Source: Paenibacillus massiliensis subsp. panacisoli DSM 21345
GTDB taxonomy: Bacteria; Bacillota; Bacilli; Paenibacillales; Paenibacillaceae
Assembly (NCBI RefSeq): GCF_000426545.1
Contig: NZ_AUFO01000017.1
Coordinates: 1-64,000, forward strand
DNA length: 64,000 nt
Direction of reading: 5' to 3'
In this document: positions 1-8,995 of the stretch, piece after piece
Layout of the letters: each line of letters starts with the position of its first letter
Position numbering within the stretch: position 1 is the first letter of the stretch
Program-made: the position numbers and the translations under genes
Notes under the pieces: generated by a model
Database searches by the model: none
What the model saw: the letters and a program-made list of their open reading frames with translations, nothing else
Told to the model about the DNA's origin: nothing

Positions 1-54
1 AAGTGCAGTAATGCATGGAGCTGACCAGTACTAATCGGTCGAGGGCTTATCCTA
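1..54 (+). rRNA. 23S rRNA, 3' end (partial)
   Basis: The first ~54 bases match the conserved 3' terminus of bacterial 23S rRNA, including the ACTAATCGGTCGAGG segment just before the end of the mature molecule. The gene enters from the left of the window. A 5S gene follows about 130 bases downstream with no tRNA between, so this is the tail of an rrn operon. The exact mature end is approximate. Confidence 0.93.
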
Positions 55-165
55 AAGTAAAATGCAATGATTCGTTTCGGTTCCAGTTTTCAGGGTGTAA
101 CACCTTGAGGCATATGCTGTAACATTTATACGCACAGATGTGCTGTACCAAATGTTTCGCATACC

Positions 166-184
166 GTGTTTGTTTCACAAACAC
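166..184 (+). other. Hairpin in 23S-5S spacer
   Basis: GTGTTTG and CAAACAC form a 7-bp perfect stem with a 5-base loop immediately before 5S rRNA. Such a hairpin next to the 5S end is a plausible RNA-processing signal. The role is inferred from position only. Confidence 0.4.
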
Positions 185-187
185 TCG

Positions 188-304
188 TTTGGTGGCGATA
201 GCGGAGGGGTTCCACACGTACCCATCCCGAACACGACCGTTAAGCCCTCCAGCGCCGATGGTACTTGGACCGAAGGGTCCTGGGAGAGTAGGACGCCGCC
301 AAGC
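188..304 (+). rRNA. 5S rRNA
   Basis: About 117 nt starting TTTGGTGGCGATAGCGG and ending GGACGCCGCCAAGC, with the internal conserved CCCGAACAC and GAGAGTAGGACG segments. The two ends are complementary (helix I). It is the last gene of the rrn operon. Confidence 0.96.
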
Positions 305-310
305 ACAAGA

Positions 311-341
311 ACCACTGCCGATCTTCGGTGGTGTTTTTTTT
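311..341 (+). terminator. rrn operon terminator
   Basis: An imperfect hairpin (ACCAC...CCGA / TCGG...TGGT) is followed by eight or more T residues directly after 5S rRNA, as expected for an intrinsic terminator of the rRNA transcript. Confidence 0.85.
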
Positions 342-580
342 ATATTCTGATCAGGTAAAAGAATAGCTATACATACCAATGCCATGGGCCAAAGTAACTG
401 CAACACAGTGCTTTGGTTTCTTTTGTATATTGAGGGTGGTAAGGTTAGTTTACTACCTTTTCTATGGACTAGACTCAGCCAGAATGGCTATTACAGTAAG
501 TCTGGAAGAGACATCTAAGCTTCGGTATCTCATACAAAGGGTAACTCCAAGTAAGTATAATAAATAAAATTTATAATAAT

Positions 581-613
581 TTAGTACCAAGTACTAAGAC
601 TTGATGCTATAAT
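581..613 (+). promoter_or_regulatory. FapR-type operator and promoter of fabH
   Basis: TTAGTACCAAGTACTAA at 581-597 is a near-perfect dyad that fits the FapR operator of Gram-positive fatty-acid synthesis genes. A TATAAT -10 element follows at 608-613, so the operator covers the -35 region and a bound repressor would block RNA polymerase. The first coding base of fabH is 70 bases downstream. The rest of the 342-682 spacer shows no gene or structure that I can support. Confidence 0.8.
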
Positions 614-682
614 TATATCTATAGTAGGATAGTCTAATCTATATCATATGCAAGCTCTCAAAAATCTGTGGGGTGATACGAA

Positions 683-1681
683 ATGATGCAATCCAAAGCT
701 ATAATTACAGCTATAGGCGCCTATGTACCTGAACGAATATTAAGTAATGCAGATCTGGAGAAGCTGGTGGATACCAGTGATGAATGGATTGTCCAGCGGA
801 CAGGGATGAGGGAACGGAGGATTGCAGCTGAGCATGAATTCGTATCTGATCTGGCGACCCGCGCTGTAGAGGATCTGATACGTCGTTATGCCATTCGTGT
901 AGAGGATGTGGATATGATCATTGTAGCCAGTAGTACAGTGGAATATGCTTTCCCCAGTGCAGCATCGCGTGTACAGGCGAACCTGCGTATTCCGCATACA
1001 GGGGTCCTCGATGTGAATGCTGCGTGCGCGGGATTCACTTACGGGCTACAATTGGCCAATAGTCTGGTGACCAGCGGTTTACATCGCAAAGTATTGGTGA
1101 TCGGAGCAGAGACGTTGTCCAAAATCACGGACTATACAGACCGGACCAGCTGTGTGCTATTTGGCGACGGTGCGGGTGCAGTTCTGATCGAAGAAGCGGG
1201 TGAGGCCAAGGGAGGCTTTCTGGCTGCAATATCTGGTACGAATGGAGAAGGCGGTATCCATCTTTATAAGGCGGGACTTTCCAACCAGATGAATGGGGTT
1301 GCTCTACAAGGAAATGGAGCACTAGTGCAGAATGGGCGAGAGGTCTATAAGTGGGCTGTACGCATGGTGCCTGAGCAATTAACTGCGATGATTACCCAAG
1401 CAGGCCTGTTGCCTGAGCAGATTGACTGGTTCGTGCCGCATAGCGCGAATCTACGTATGATTGAAGCAATGTGTGAACGGGGACCGATTGGGCTCGAAAG
1501 AACGCTGACCAGCGTGGAGTACCGTGGCAATACCTCAGCAGCATCGATCCCTTTAGCCTTGCAGCTAGCTGTGGATGAAGGACGACTGAAGCAGGGACAG
1601 CAGCTTGCCTTGCTCGGCTTTGGCGGAGGACTTACCTATTCAGGGGTAATCGTACGCTGGGGCGCCCCGGATACACATTAG
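683..1681 (+). CDS. fabH: Beta-ketoacyl-ACP synthase III
   Basis: This 332-residue enzyme starts fatty acid synthesis by condensing acyl-CoA with malonyl-ACP in the cytoplasm. The Cys-His-Asn triad is visible: Cys115 in NAACAGFTYGL, His253 in VPHSANLRM and Asn283 in YRGNTSAASIP. The conserved RTGMRERRIA segment lies near residue 40. Length is normal for FabH. Two ATG codons are adjacent (683 and 686) and either could be used; the upstream GGGGTGAT is a modest binding site. The FapR-type operator upstream places it in the lipid-synthesis regulon. It stands alone rather than beside fabF, as expected for an additional FabH copy (FabHA/FabHB situation in Bacillus); I cannot tell which paralogue it is. 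Confidence 0.95.
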   Translation: MMQSKAIITAIGAYVPERILSNADLEKLVDTSDEWIVQRTGMRERRIAAEHEFVSDLATRAVEDLIRRYAIRVEDVDMIIVASSTVEYAFPSAASRVQANLRIPHTGVLDVNAACAGFTYGLQLANSLVTSGLHRKVLVIGAETLSKITDYTDRTSCVLFGDGAGAVLIEEAGEAKGGFLAAISGTNGEGGIHLYKAGLSNQMNGVALQGNGALVQNGREVYKWAVRMVPEQLTAMITQAGLLPEQIDWFVPHSANLRMIEAMCERGPIGLERTLTSVEYRGNTSAASIPLALQLAVDEGRLKQGQQLALLGFGGGLTYSGVIVRWGAPDTH

Positions 1682-1688
1682 AAGAGAC

Positions 1689-1724
1689 ATTACAGCAGGC
1701 GTTACAGCAGACGTTACAGCCTCC
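1689..1724. repeat. 12-bp tandem repeat after fabH (about 3 copies)
   Basis: Three consecutive units close to GTTACAGCAGRC lie in the fabH-topB spacer. The phrase AGACATTACAG also occurs on both sides (about 1685 and 1733). No hairpin with a T-run is formed. Function unknown. Confidence 0.6.
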
Positions 1725-1910
1725 TTAAGAGGAGACATTACAGTCTTTGAGACTGTGATTATCCGAGCACATGATTGTGTCCCACTGATAGTCCAACAAG
1801 AGGGTTCAAACGTCCATCCCCGGCGAGACTATTACCTTCATGCTATAATGGAATAATTGAGGAAAATTCAGCGTTATTCCCTGATGGGCTAGCAGAAAGG
1901 AAGAATTTGC

Positions 1911-4040
1911 ATGAAAACGTTAGTGCTCGCCGAGAAGCCATCCGTCGCCAGAGAAATAGCACGGGTGATGGGCGCACGTGATAAGCATAAGAGCCATTTG
2001 GAAGGTCCGAAATATGTCGTAACCTGGGCACTTGGACATCTGGTCGGTCTGGCCGAGCCAGAGGATTATGATCATAAATATGGTACCTGGAACCTGGAGG
2101 ATCTCCCGATCCTGCCCCAGCGAACCAAGCTGAAGGTGCTGAGAGAGACGAATCACCAGTACAAAGCCGTTCAACAGCTCATGAAGCGTCAGGACATTGG
2201 GGAGCTGGTCATCGCGACAGATGCCGCCCGTGAAGGAGAGCTGCTGGCACGCTGGATCATGCAGATGGCCCAGTGGAAGAAGCCGTTCAAGCGACTATGG
2301 ATTTCATCACAGACGGATAAGGCCATCAAGGAGGGCTTCGCTTCCCTGAAGCCAGGTAGCCAGTTCGACCGATTGTATGAATCGGCTCGTTGCCGGGCAG
2401 AGGCGGACTGGATGATCGGGCTGAATGTGACACGGGCTCTGACCTGCCGTTTCAATGCACAGTTGTCAGCAGGACGCGTTCAGACCCCATCCCTCGGGAT
2501 GATTATGGATAGGGAGAAGGAGATAACCGGCTTCCGGTCTCAAGAGTATGACACGGTGACTGTAGATTTGGGAGCATTCCAGGCTACTTGGCGTGCTGCT
2601 GGAGGGGATGCGCGGCTATTCGATCCGAAGCAGACGGAGGCGCTCAAGAAGCGTGTAGAAGGACGTAAAGGAACCATTGCTCAGGTCAAGAAGAGCGAAA
2701 AGGTCGAGCCACATCCACTGGCCTATGATCTGACAGAGCTGCAGCGGGATGCGAACCGAAAATTCGGCTTCTCCGCCAAGCAGACCTCCAATGTCCTGCA
2801 GCGGTTGTATGAGCAGCACAAGCTGGTTACCTATCCACGTACGGATAGCCGTTATTTGACTGCGGATATGGTATCGACGCTCAAGGATCGGATGGAAAGC
2901 GTTGCGGTCGGCCCTTATGCGTCACTGGCCAGACCCTTGCTCCGACAAAAGCTTAATATCACAAAGCGAATCGTGGACGACAGTAAGGTGACAGATCACC
3001 ATGCGATTATTCCAACAGAGCAGACGTTGCTGCTGAACCAGCTTAGCCCCGAAGAGCGCAAGCTGTATGATCTGATCGTGCGGCGCTTCATCAGCCTTTT
3101 CTATCCGCCTGCCCGATATGATGCAGTGGCCATTACGGTCCAAGTGGGCGAGGATAACTTCCATGCAAAGGGAACCACGGTCAAGGATCATGGCTGGCGT
3201 GAGGTGTATGGAGGAGACTTTACCGATGATGAGGATGAAGCCGACGAGGATGCCCATGAGGGCAGTGGACGACTGTTGCCGGAGGTACAGAAGGGGCAGA
3301 GTGTAACGGTTAATCGTTGCCTGGTGAAAAGTGGGCGTACACAGCCACCTAAGAGATATACAGAGGCTGCTCTGCTCGCTCAGATGGAGAAGCATGGTCT
3401 GGGTACCCCAGCTACCCGTGCGGATATTATTGAGAAGCTCGTCAGCTCGGACACGATAGATCGGCAGGGGAACAGCTTGCATCCGACAGGAAAGGGCAAG
3501 CAGCTCATTGAGCTGGTCGCGGAGCAATTGCGTACACCAGAGCTTACAGCACGTTGGGAGGCTGAGCTGGAGCGAATTGCTCGCGGTCTGGGCAAGCCTG
3601 AGCCGTTTCTCGCAGGGATTCGTTCCATGGCGAAGGAACTGGTGGCGTCTGTGAAGGGGAGCAAGGCAGAATATAAACCGCACAATGTCTCCAACAGTCA
3701 TTGCCCTGACTGCAATACTCGCTTGCTTGAGAAGAAGGGCAAACGCGGCAAATTCCTCGTATGTCCCAATGGAGACTGCGGCTACCGCCGTTCGGCGGAG
3801 AAGCGTCTATCCAATCGACGTTGCCCGCAATGTCATAAGAAGATGGAGCTCAAGGAAGGCAAGGCTGGTCTGTATGTGCAATGCTTGCCGTGCGGTATTA
3901 CGGAGACGCTAGATAAGGATAGACAGCATGTCAATAAGCGGGAGCAACAGAAGCTGGTCAAGCAATATGCCAAGCAGGAGTCGATCGGCTCCAACCTGGG
4001 AGATCTGCTCAAGGCTGCGATGGAGAAAAAAGGGCAGTAG
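1911..4040 (+). CDS. topB: DNA topoisomerase III
   Basis: Type IA topoisomerase of 709 residues that passes single strands through a transient 5'-phosphotyrosyl break and helps resolve recombination or replication intermediates. The Toprim domain opens the protein (LAEKPSVAREIA, with Glu8) and continues in IATDAAREGE (about 101-110). The active-site tyrosine is Tyr308 in LVTYPRTDSRYLT. SAGRVQTPSLGMI is the other family hallmark. The C-terminus carries two zinc-ribbon-like Cys pairs (HCPDCN...CPNGDCGY and RCPQCH...CLPCG). An acidic insert (DDEDEADEDAHEGSG) lies around residues 440-455. The ATG follows AGAAAGGAAG at good spacing. Confidence 0.96.
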   Translation: MKTLVLAEKPSVAREIARVMGARDKHKSHLEGPKYVVTWALGHLVGLAEPEDYDHKYGTWNLEDLPILPQRTKLKVLRETNHQYKAVQQLMKRQDIGELVIATDAAREGELLARWIMQMAQWKKPFKRLWISSQTDKAIKEGFASLKPGSQFDRLYESARCRAEADWMIGLNVTRALTCRFNAQLSAGRVQTPSLGMIMDREKEITGFRSQEYDTVTVDLGAFQATWRAAGGDARLFDPKQTEALKKRVEGRKGTIAQVKKSEKVEPHPLAYDLTELQRDANRKFGFSAKQTSNVLQRLYEQHKLVTYPRTDSRYLTADMVSTLKDRMESVAVGPYASLARPLLRQKLNITKRIVDDSKVTDHHAIIPTEQTLLLNQLSPEERKLYDLIVRRFISLFYPPARYDAVAITVQVGEDNFHAKGTTVKDHGWREVYGGDFTDDEDEADEDAHEGSGRLLPEVQKGQSVTVNRCLVKSGRTQPPKRYTEAALLAQMEKHGLGTPATRADIIEKLVSSDTIDRQGNSLHPTGKGKQLIELVAEQLRTPELTARWEAELERIARGLGKPEPFLAGIRSMAKELVASVKGSKAEYKPHNVSNSHCPDCNTRLLEKKGKRGKFLVCPNGDCGYRRSAEKRLSNRRCPQCHKKMELKEGKAGLYVQCLPCGITETLDKDRQHVNKREQQKLVKQYAKQESIGSNLGDLLKAAMEKKGQ

Positions 4041-4067
4041 GCTGCACAGCAACAGTGATATAGCGAT

Positions 4068-4131
4068 ATAACAACGTGAAAAAATAACAATGTAGCAACA
4101 TAACAACGTAAAAACATAGCAATATAGCGAT
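4068..4131. repeat. Degenerate 16-bp tandem repeat (4 copies)
   Basis: Four consecutive 16-base units related to ATAACAACGTRAAAAA fill the spacer after topB. The later units diverge (for example ATAGCAATATAGCGAT). It is A-rich and makes no obvious hairpin. Function unknown. Confidence 0.55.
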
Positions 4132-4287
4132 ACTCCATCATCGAAACACCGTAATGCTCCAACATTGTAGTGCTCTAACACTACCAATATTGCAGTATGT
4201 GGTGTAAATGAAAATGCAAACTACCTGAGTGTAAAGTATACATTTACTATGATGATAGAGCATGGATTTCATACGTTCTGCATGTTC

Positions 4288-4310
4288 AGCCAGAGGCTAC
4301 GCCTCTGGCT
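4288..4310. terminator. Hairpin between convergent topB and AraC gene
   Basis: AGCCAGAGGC and GCCTCTGGCT form a perfect 10-bp stem with a 3-base loop between two convergent genes. The following T-run is short (TTGTT on the plus strand), so it may terminate both directions weakly. Confidence 0.6.
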
Positions 4311-4314
4311 TTGT

Positions 4315-5523
4315 TCATGATGGCTTCACAACAAAGCGGTTGCGATACTCCTTCGGCGTGTAGCCTGTATATTTCTTGAATACCTTGATGAAATAGCTCT
4401 GATCATGAAAATTCAGTAAGGAATAGATTTCACTTAGACTGTAATCCGAGAAAACAATCAGGTTCTTCGCTTCCTCTACCCGTTGCTTCTGAATGAAGCT
4501 CTTCAGACCCTCCCCGGTCTCATCCTTGAACTTGCGAGATAGATGCGAGGAGCTCATCTTCAAGTAATCGGCCAGACCACACAAATCCAGATCATCGTAC
4601 AGGTGATCGAATATGTACTCCTGACACAGCAGGATATCCTTGGAAAAGTGGGCTCGCTGCACCTTCTCCACTCGTTCAGTGAAGTCAACGAGAATATCCT
4701 CCAGCAAGGGATGAATCGTATCAATCCTCGGCACATGCTCCACATACTGAATGTAATCATCACTCATGGTAAAGGCCAGCTCCGAATAGAGCCCTCCTTC
4801 AATAGCTGAGCGAGTGGCGAGGGTGATAGCTGAGATGATCAGGTTTTTCTTGCTACGAAGACTATCATTTTTGGATAGCGTGCCATAGACCCCTCTCATA
4901 TCCGTATGCTGTTTGAGATAGAGTAGCATTTTCTTCTTGTTGCCTAGTCGGATCTGCTCAAAGATCTTTTTCTCAGCCAAATAGGATTTGTGGAACAGAC
5001 TGTTCTCGCGCGGAGAGACGAGCTGGAGTTCTAACACGTCGTCTGTCTTGCTGTTCAGCATGCTTTGGTTCTCCTCGATGACCTGCTCCAGGCTAAGGGC
5101 TTCATGGTACACCAGATAGTAGATCAGGACGGCTGCGCTCAACAATTGGGTTGTATCGTGAGGGTAAGGAGCCGAGCTCTCCAACTGCTGATTCAGTAGA
5201 TTCGTATCCAGGAATTTGCGGGAGCTTGGCCACAGCAGCAGTCTGCCTTCACAGTCTGCTGTCTGAACAGGTATGAGAATGATCTTATCAGCCTGCCTGT
5301 TGATGTAGGCCAGATGAATTTTCTTGGTGACTGGCATCGCAAGAAGCTGACTAATCCAATCCCGCGAAAGACTACTCTTGTCCGGGTTGGAGGTATAGGT
5401 GCTAGTATAGGACCAGGAAGATTCGGGATTAGGCACATTTTCAATATAGAATACAGGAATTTGCGTGGCATCGTAGGCGAGCTTGGCCGCCAATTGTATG
5501 TGTGCAGCACTGGGAAGAAGCAC
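4315..5523 (-). CDS. AraC-family transcriptional regulator
   Basis: 402-residue regulator. The last ~100 residues form the two-helix-turn-helix AraC/XylS DNA-binding domain: CGLADYLKMSSSHLSRKFK for the first motif and SLSEIYSLLNFHDQSYFIK, followed by the KKYTGYTPKEYR hallmark, for the second. The N-terminal 280 residues are not recognisable as a cupin and probably form a sensory domain; no membrane segment is seen. It is divergent from the GPH symporter at 5745 with 221 bases between, so it likely controls that sugar-uptake unit. The inducer is unknown. The start follows an AGGAGG-like site on the minus strand. Confidence 0.88.
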   Translation of the reverse strand: MLLPSAAHIQLAAKLAYDATQIPVFYIENVPNPESSWSYTSTYTSNPDKSSLSRDWISQLLAMPVTKKIHLAYINRQADKIILIPVQTADCEGRLLLWPSSRKFLDTNLLNQQLESSAPYPHDTTQLLSAAVLIYYLVYHEALSLEQVIEENQSMLNSKTDDVLELQLVSPRENSLFHKSYLAEKKIFEQIRLGNKKKMLLYLKQHTDMRGVYGTLSKNDSLRSKKNLIISAITLATRSAIEGGLYSELAFTMSDDYIQYVEHVPRIDTIHPLLEDILVDFTERVEKVQRAHFSKDILLCQEYIFDHLYDDLDLCGLADYLKMSSSHLSRKFKDETGEGLKSFIQKQRVEEAKNLIVFSDYSLSEIYSLLNFHDQSYFIKVFKKYTGYTPKEYRNRFVVKPS

Positions 5524-5593
5524 AGGGAACCTCCTTATTGAAGTAAAATCAAAAGGTTACTATTTATCGCAAATAAATACCATAATTATAAAA

Positions 5594-5635
5594 GGAAACG
5601 CTTTATATTTCAATTATAGAGTTGAAGCGCTTTCC
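5594..5635. promoter_or_regulatory. Two candidate CcpA (cre) sites
   Basis: GGAAACGCTTTATA (5594-5607) and TTGAAGCGCTTTCC (5622-5635) resemble the catabolite-responsive element, with the central CGC core and flanking A/T-rich arms. They lie in the divergent spacer between the AraC regulator and a sugar symporter, where catabolite repression would be expected. Each deviates from consensus at a few positions. Confidence 0.6.
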
Positions 5636-5744
5636 TTCGTGGGATAAAGGGCTGTAAGCGGATTCTGAACAGGAATAATTAGCTACTGGCCTCAGACTCC
5701 CTCTGATTTGATGAAAGCGGTTATACATCAAGGAGGGCTGGGAA

Positions 5745-7160
5745 ATGGAAACACAAGAAGAGGTCGTAACAAGAGTGCCCAAGGCATCAACCGGTAAGCA
5801 CGATAATGAGAAAATGGCCTTGAAGGAAAAGGTCAGCTATGGCTTGGGGGATGTAGCATCCAACCTGATTTATACCGTCATTACGACGTATTTGACTTTT
5901 TATTTTACTGATGTATTCGGTCTGGGGGCTGCCGCAGTCGGTACGATGATGCTCGTCGTTCGCTTCGTGGATATGATTGATAGTCCGATCTTCGGAGTGC
6001 TGATTGATCGTACCAATACGAGATGGGGCAAATCCAGGCCATGGATTCTATGGTTTTGTATCCCGTTCGCGCTGTCATCTATGCTGCTGTTTATGGGACC
6101 TGATCTGAGTGAGTCGGGCAAACTGGTATACGCTTACATATTTTATATCGCATCGAGCGTGCTGTACGCAGCAGTCAACAATCCTTTAACTACGATGCTA
6201 TCGAGCATGAGCAACAATGTTCAGGAGAGAACAGTAGCGAACATTTTCCGAATGGTTGGTGGACAAATTGGCGGTCTGATCGTCAACCTCAGTCTGCTTC
6301 CACTGGTGGCCTTCTTCGGAAATGGCAATCAGCAACAAGGCTTCTTCTATACGATGACACTCTTCTCTAGTGTTGGTGTTATCATGTTTCTGGTTACCTT
6401 TTGGAATACGAGAGAACGGGTACAAGGTGTCGCTGGCAATGAGGCGGTACCGCTGAAGGATGGTCTGAAAGCAATCAAGGGGAACAAGCCGTGGTTGATT
6501 GTGTCCCTGCTCGGACTCGTATTTTTCATGATGTATATTATCAAGCTGTCGGCCGGGATCTACTATATAACTTACAACCTTGGACAGCAGGAGCTCGTAC
6601 CTACCGTCAATACGCTGGGTATGATGACTTTGGTGGGTATGCTGGCGGTACCTTTCCTAACCAAAAAGTACAGTAAGCGTGCGCTAGTAATAGCAGGTAT
6701 GGTCATCAATATCGCTGGTATGCTGGTCATCTGGGCTGGTGGAGACCAGATCGGATTTATCCTGGCAGGGACAGTCATTTCTGCGATCGGCCTAGGCTTG
6801 CCTGGAGGACTGATCTTTACGCTGATGGCGGATACGGTGGATTATGGCGAATGGAAGTCCGGGATACGCTCACAGGGCCTTCTGGTATCCGCTGCCGGAA
6901 TTGGCATTAAGCTGGGCTCAGGCCTGGGTGGAGCGATTCCAGCCTGGATGCTGGCTGCCGGGGGATATGTTCCTAATCAGGAGCAGACAGCTGCTGCACT
7001 CACGGCGATTACGACAAGCTACATTTGGCTGCCTGTTCTGTTCAGTGTGCTTGCCATTGTAATTATGTTCTTTTACAAATTCGAGAAGCCGCATGACGAG
7101 ATCATTGCTGAGTTGGAATACAGAAGAGCACAGAGCCTGAAGAGACGGAAGAGCCAATAG
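5745..7160 (+). CDS. Glycoside-pentoside-hexuronide (GPH) cation symporter
   Basis: 471-residue inner-membrane sugar symporter of the MelB/GPH family with about twelve hydrophobic segments. Family features are the N-terminal KVSYGLGDVASNLIY, the cation/sugar-site segment FVDMIDSPIFGVLIDRTNTR near residues 80-100, and LMADTVDYGEWKSG in the second half. The start follows a strong AAGGAGG. It probably imports a glycoside that the downstream ROK kinase then phosphorylates; the substrate cannot be read from the sequence. Divergent AraC regulator and candidate cre sites suggest substrate induction plus catabolite repression. A terminator follows at 7168, so the kinase may also be transcribed separately. 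Confidence 0.9.
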   Translation: METQEEVVTRVPKASTGKHDNEKMALKEKVSYGLGDVASNLIYTVITTYLTFYFTDVFGLGAAAVGTMMLVVRFVDMIDSPIFGVLIDRTNTRWGKSRPWILWFCIPFALSSMLLFMGPDLSESGKLVYAYIFYIASSVLYAAVNNPLTTMLSSMSNNVQERTVANIFRMVGGQIGGLIVNLSLLPLVAFFGNGNQQQGFFYTMTLFSSVGVIMFLVTFWNTRERVQGVAGNEAVPLKDGLKAIKGNKPWLIVSLLGLVFFMMYIIKLSAGIYYITYNLGQQELVPTVNTLGMMTLVGMLAVPFLTKKYSKRALVIAGMVINIAGMLVIWAGGDQIGFILAGTVISAIGLGLPGGLIFTLMADTVDYGEWKSGIRSQGLLVSAAGIGIKLGSGLGGAIPAWMLAAGGYVPNQEQTAAALTAITTSYIWLPVLFSVLAIVIMFFYKFEKPHDEIIAELEYRRAQSLKRRKSQ

Positions 7161-7167
7161 GAGGTCT

Positions 7168-7211
7168 TGCCCACCAGTGATATGATCATTGGTGGGCAGG
7201 GCTATTTTTTC
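7168..7211 (+). terminator. Terminator after GPH symporter
   Basis: TGCCCACCA pairs with TGGTGGGCA, with extra pairing inside (GTGAT/ATCAT), and is followed by GGGCTATTTTTT. This is a good intrinsic terminator. Confidence 0.85.
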
Positions 7212-7296
7212 AAATATGCTGTGGTAGGTTAAATGCATACAAGAGCCAACTGTCGAATAAGTAGATCATCATATTTTGACTATAGGAGTAGGTTAT

Positions 7297-8223
7297 ATGT
7301 ACTTAGTATTGGATATAGGTGGGACATTCGTGAAGTATGCGCTGATGAGCTCGGCAGGGGATATCGTCAGCAAGAACAAGCGTCCTATTGGTAGAACGAG
7401 TCTGGAGGAGCTACTGGATACAGTCTACTCCATCATTGATGAGCAGGATCTGACGTCAGTTAAAGGCATCGCTGTATGCTGCCCGGGTGCGGTAGATGTG
7501 AAGACAGGTGTTGTATACCACGGCGGCTCCTTCCCTTTTCTGCATGAAGTAAATCTGATGAAGTTGATACGTGATCGCTACGATAAGGATGTATCCATCG
7601 AGAATGATGGTAAGTGTGCAGCACTGGCCGAGCTGTGGCTCGGAAGTGTGAAAGGAGCGAAGGATTCTGTCGTGCTTGTGCTCGGTAGTGGAATCGGCGG
7701 CGGCATTATCATGGGTGGGCAGTTGCAGCGAGGTGCGAACCTCTCGGCTGGTGAGGTCAGCTATATCATGAGCGCGATGGACCCGGACACCCAAGAGGCG
7801 ACTTATTTCGGCTTGGAGTGTTCGGCTGTGGAGATGGTACGCAGGATCGGCGAAATGAAGGGTCTTCAGGACCCTACTGATGGAGAGGCCGTGTTTGCCT
7901 TCATCAATCAGCAGGATGAGGAGGCGACGGCCATATTCAATGCATATTGCATGAAGGTGGCTGTCCAGATCATGAACCTGCAGTACATTCTTGATCCAGA
8001 GCTGTTCGCGATTGGTGGTGGCATCAGTGCCCAGCCTATACTACTGGAGCGATTGCAATGGTCGATTGCCGAGATTAAGCGGCTCAATCCGTTCCATAAG
8101 GCTAACCCGCAGGTCACGGCCTGTGCATTCCGAAATGATGCGAATCTGTATGGGGCATTGTATCACTTTTTCGTGGAGAAGGACGAATCTTTTCGCAGTC
8201 TGAGAGGGCTAAGGACGCAATAA
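7297..8223 (+). CDS. ROK-family sugar kinase (possibly beta-glucoside kinase)
   Basis: 308-residue ROK kinase. VLDIGGTFVKYAL is the N-terminal ATP phosphate loop; the ENDGKCAALAE segment and LGSGIGGGII are further ROK landmarks, and FAIGGGIS lies near the C-terminus. The usual zinc-binding CxCGxxGC motif is not seen; that motif is also missing in the BglK beta-glucoside kinase branch, to which this protein looks most similar. The ATG at 7297 is preferred over an upstream TTG because AGGAG sits 9 bases before it. Its position after a glycoside symporter fits phosphorylation of an imported disaccharide or glucoside. Confidence 0.85.
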   Translation: MYLVLDIGGTFVKYALMSSAGDIVSKNKRPIGRTSLEELLDTVYSIIDEQDLTSVKGIAVCCPGAVDVKTGVVYHGGSFPFLHEVNLMKLIRDRYDKDVSIENDGKCAALAELWLGSVKGAKDSVVLVLGSGIGGGIIMGGQLQRGANLSAGEVSYIMSAMDPDTQEATYFGLECSAVEMVRRIGEMKGLQDPTDGEAVFAFINQQDEEATAIFNAYCMKVAVQIMNLQYILDPELFAIGGGISAQPILLERLQWSIAEIKRLNPFHKANPQVTACAFRNDANLYGALYHFFVEKDESFRSLRGLRTQ

Positions 8224-8279
8224 GGTCCGCATAAGATTGCCCTTTTTCAGGCAACGTAAGCTGAGGAGGTGAATCGCCA

Positions 8280-8417
8280 ATGCCACACAATAAGCCAGAG
8301 AAGATTCATAACCAGCAGAACAAGGATAGCATCCGAGAGGAGCATATTGCAGCACGACCCGTGAAGGCTGAGAGACGTCCAGCGAGTCTCAATGGTATTC
8401 CCAAGCAGGAATCTTAG
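8280..8417 (+). CDS. Small hydrophilic protein, unknown
   Basis: An open frame of 45 residues (MPHNKPEKIHNQQNKDS...GIPKQES) begins 8 bases after a perfect GAGGAGGTG ribosome binding site. The protein is rich in Lys, Arg, Glu and Asn, with no hydrophobic segment or known motif. Such short basic proteins are common in spore-forming Bacilli, but I do not recognise this one. The strong binding site is the main support that it is real. The following 8418-8658 stretch shows no further gene. Confidence 0.55.
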   Translation: MPHNKPEKIHNQQNKDSIREEHIAARPVKAERRPASLNGIPKQES

Positions 8418-8658
8418 TCTGCCGAACAAGTAATGGCAGCGGCTTACTGGCTGTACACTAGCCCCTTTAGATACCTTGATTAGCTGCACCACTGGCTATA
8501 GGTGCTGCAACCTGGATACTTTCTGCCTGCTATCGACTATCTGCCCGACTACTGACTATCTGATTGCATAGCGGTTCCTCCTGTTTCCTGCGTTGAACAT
8601 CCCACCTGTGAGGACTATAATGAAGGTACGGGGAGATGTCCCGGGATAGGGGGACCGC

Positions 8659-8931
8659 TTGATCCGCATGATTACTGGATTAGTGATATGGTTTATATTT
8701 ATTAATATTGTAGGTTACCTGGTGATGTCGGATGACAAGGAGCGTGCACGCAAGCGTCGTGATCGTATTCCTGAGCGCACTCTATTCCTGCTCGCGTTCA
8801 TTGGAGGCAGTCTGGGAGTATGGATTGCGATGTATCGCAAGCGTCACAAGACGAAGCATAACAGCTTTGTGTTTGGTATTCCGCTGCTGTTATTTTTGAA
8901 TGCTGTCATGTACGGCTATTTCTTGCCATAG
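8659..8931 (+). CDS. DUF1294 family small membrane protein
   Basis: 90-residue integral membrane protein with hydrophobic segments at about residues 5-22, 43-59 and 73-88, and the basic segment KERARKRRDRIPERTL before LLAFIGGSLGVWIAMYRKRHKTKH. This arrangement is typical of DUF1294, whose function is unknown. The TTG at 8659 lies 5 bases after AGGGGG and is preferred; an in-frame ATG at 8668 would remove three residues. Confidence 0.82.
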   Translation: MIRMITGLVIWFIFINIVGYLVMSDDKERARKRRDRIPERTLFLLAFIGGSLGVWIAMYRKRHKTKHNSFVFGIPLLLFLNAVMYGYFLP

Positions 8932-8995
8932 GTATTCTTCGCTTACGAGAGTAACCGCAATAGGACAGAGAGCTTATAGAAGGGATGGATGCAAC

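Noticed and set aside
54..190. tRNA in the rrn spacer
   Set aside because: No cloverleaf can be drawn; only one short hairpin is present.
2922..3701. 259-residue frame antisense to topB
   Set aside because: Complementary to a well-supported topoisomerase; no start signal and no family motif.
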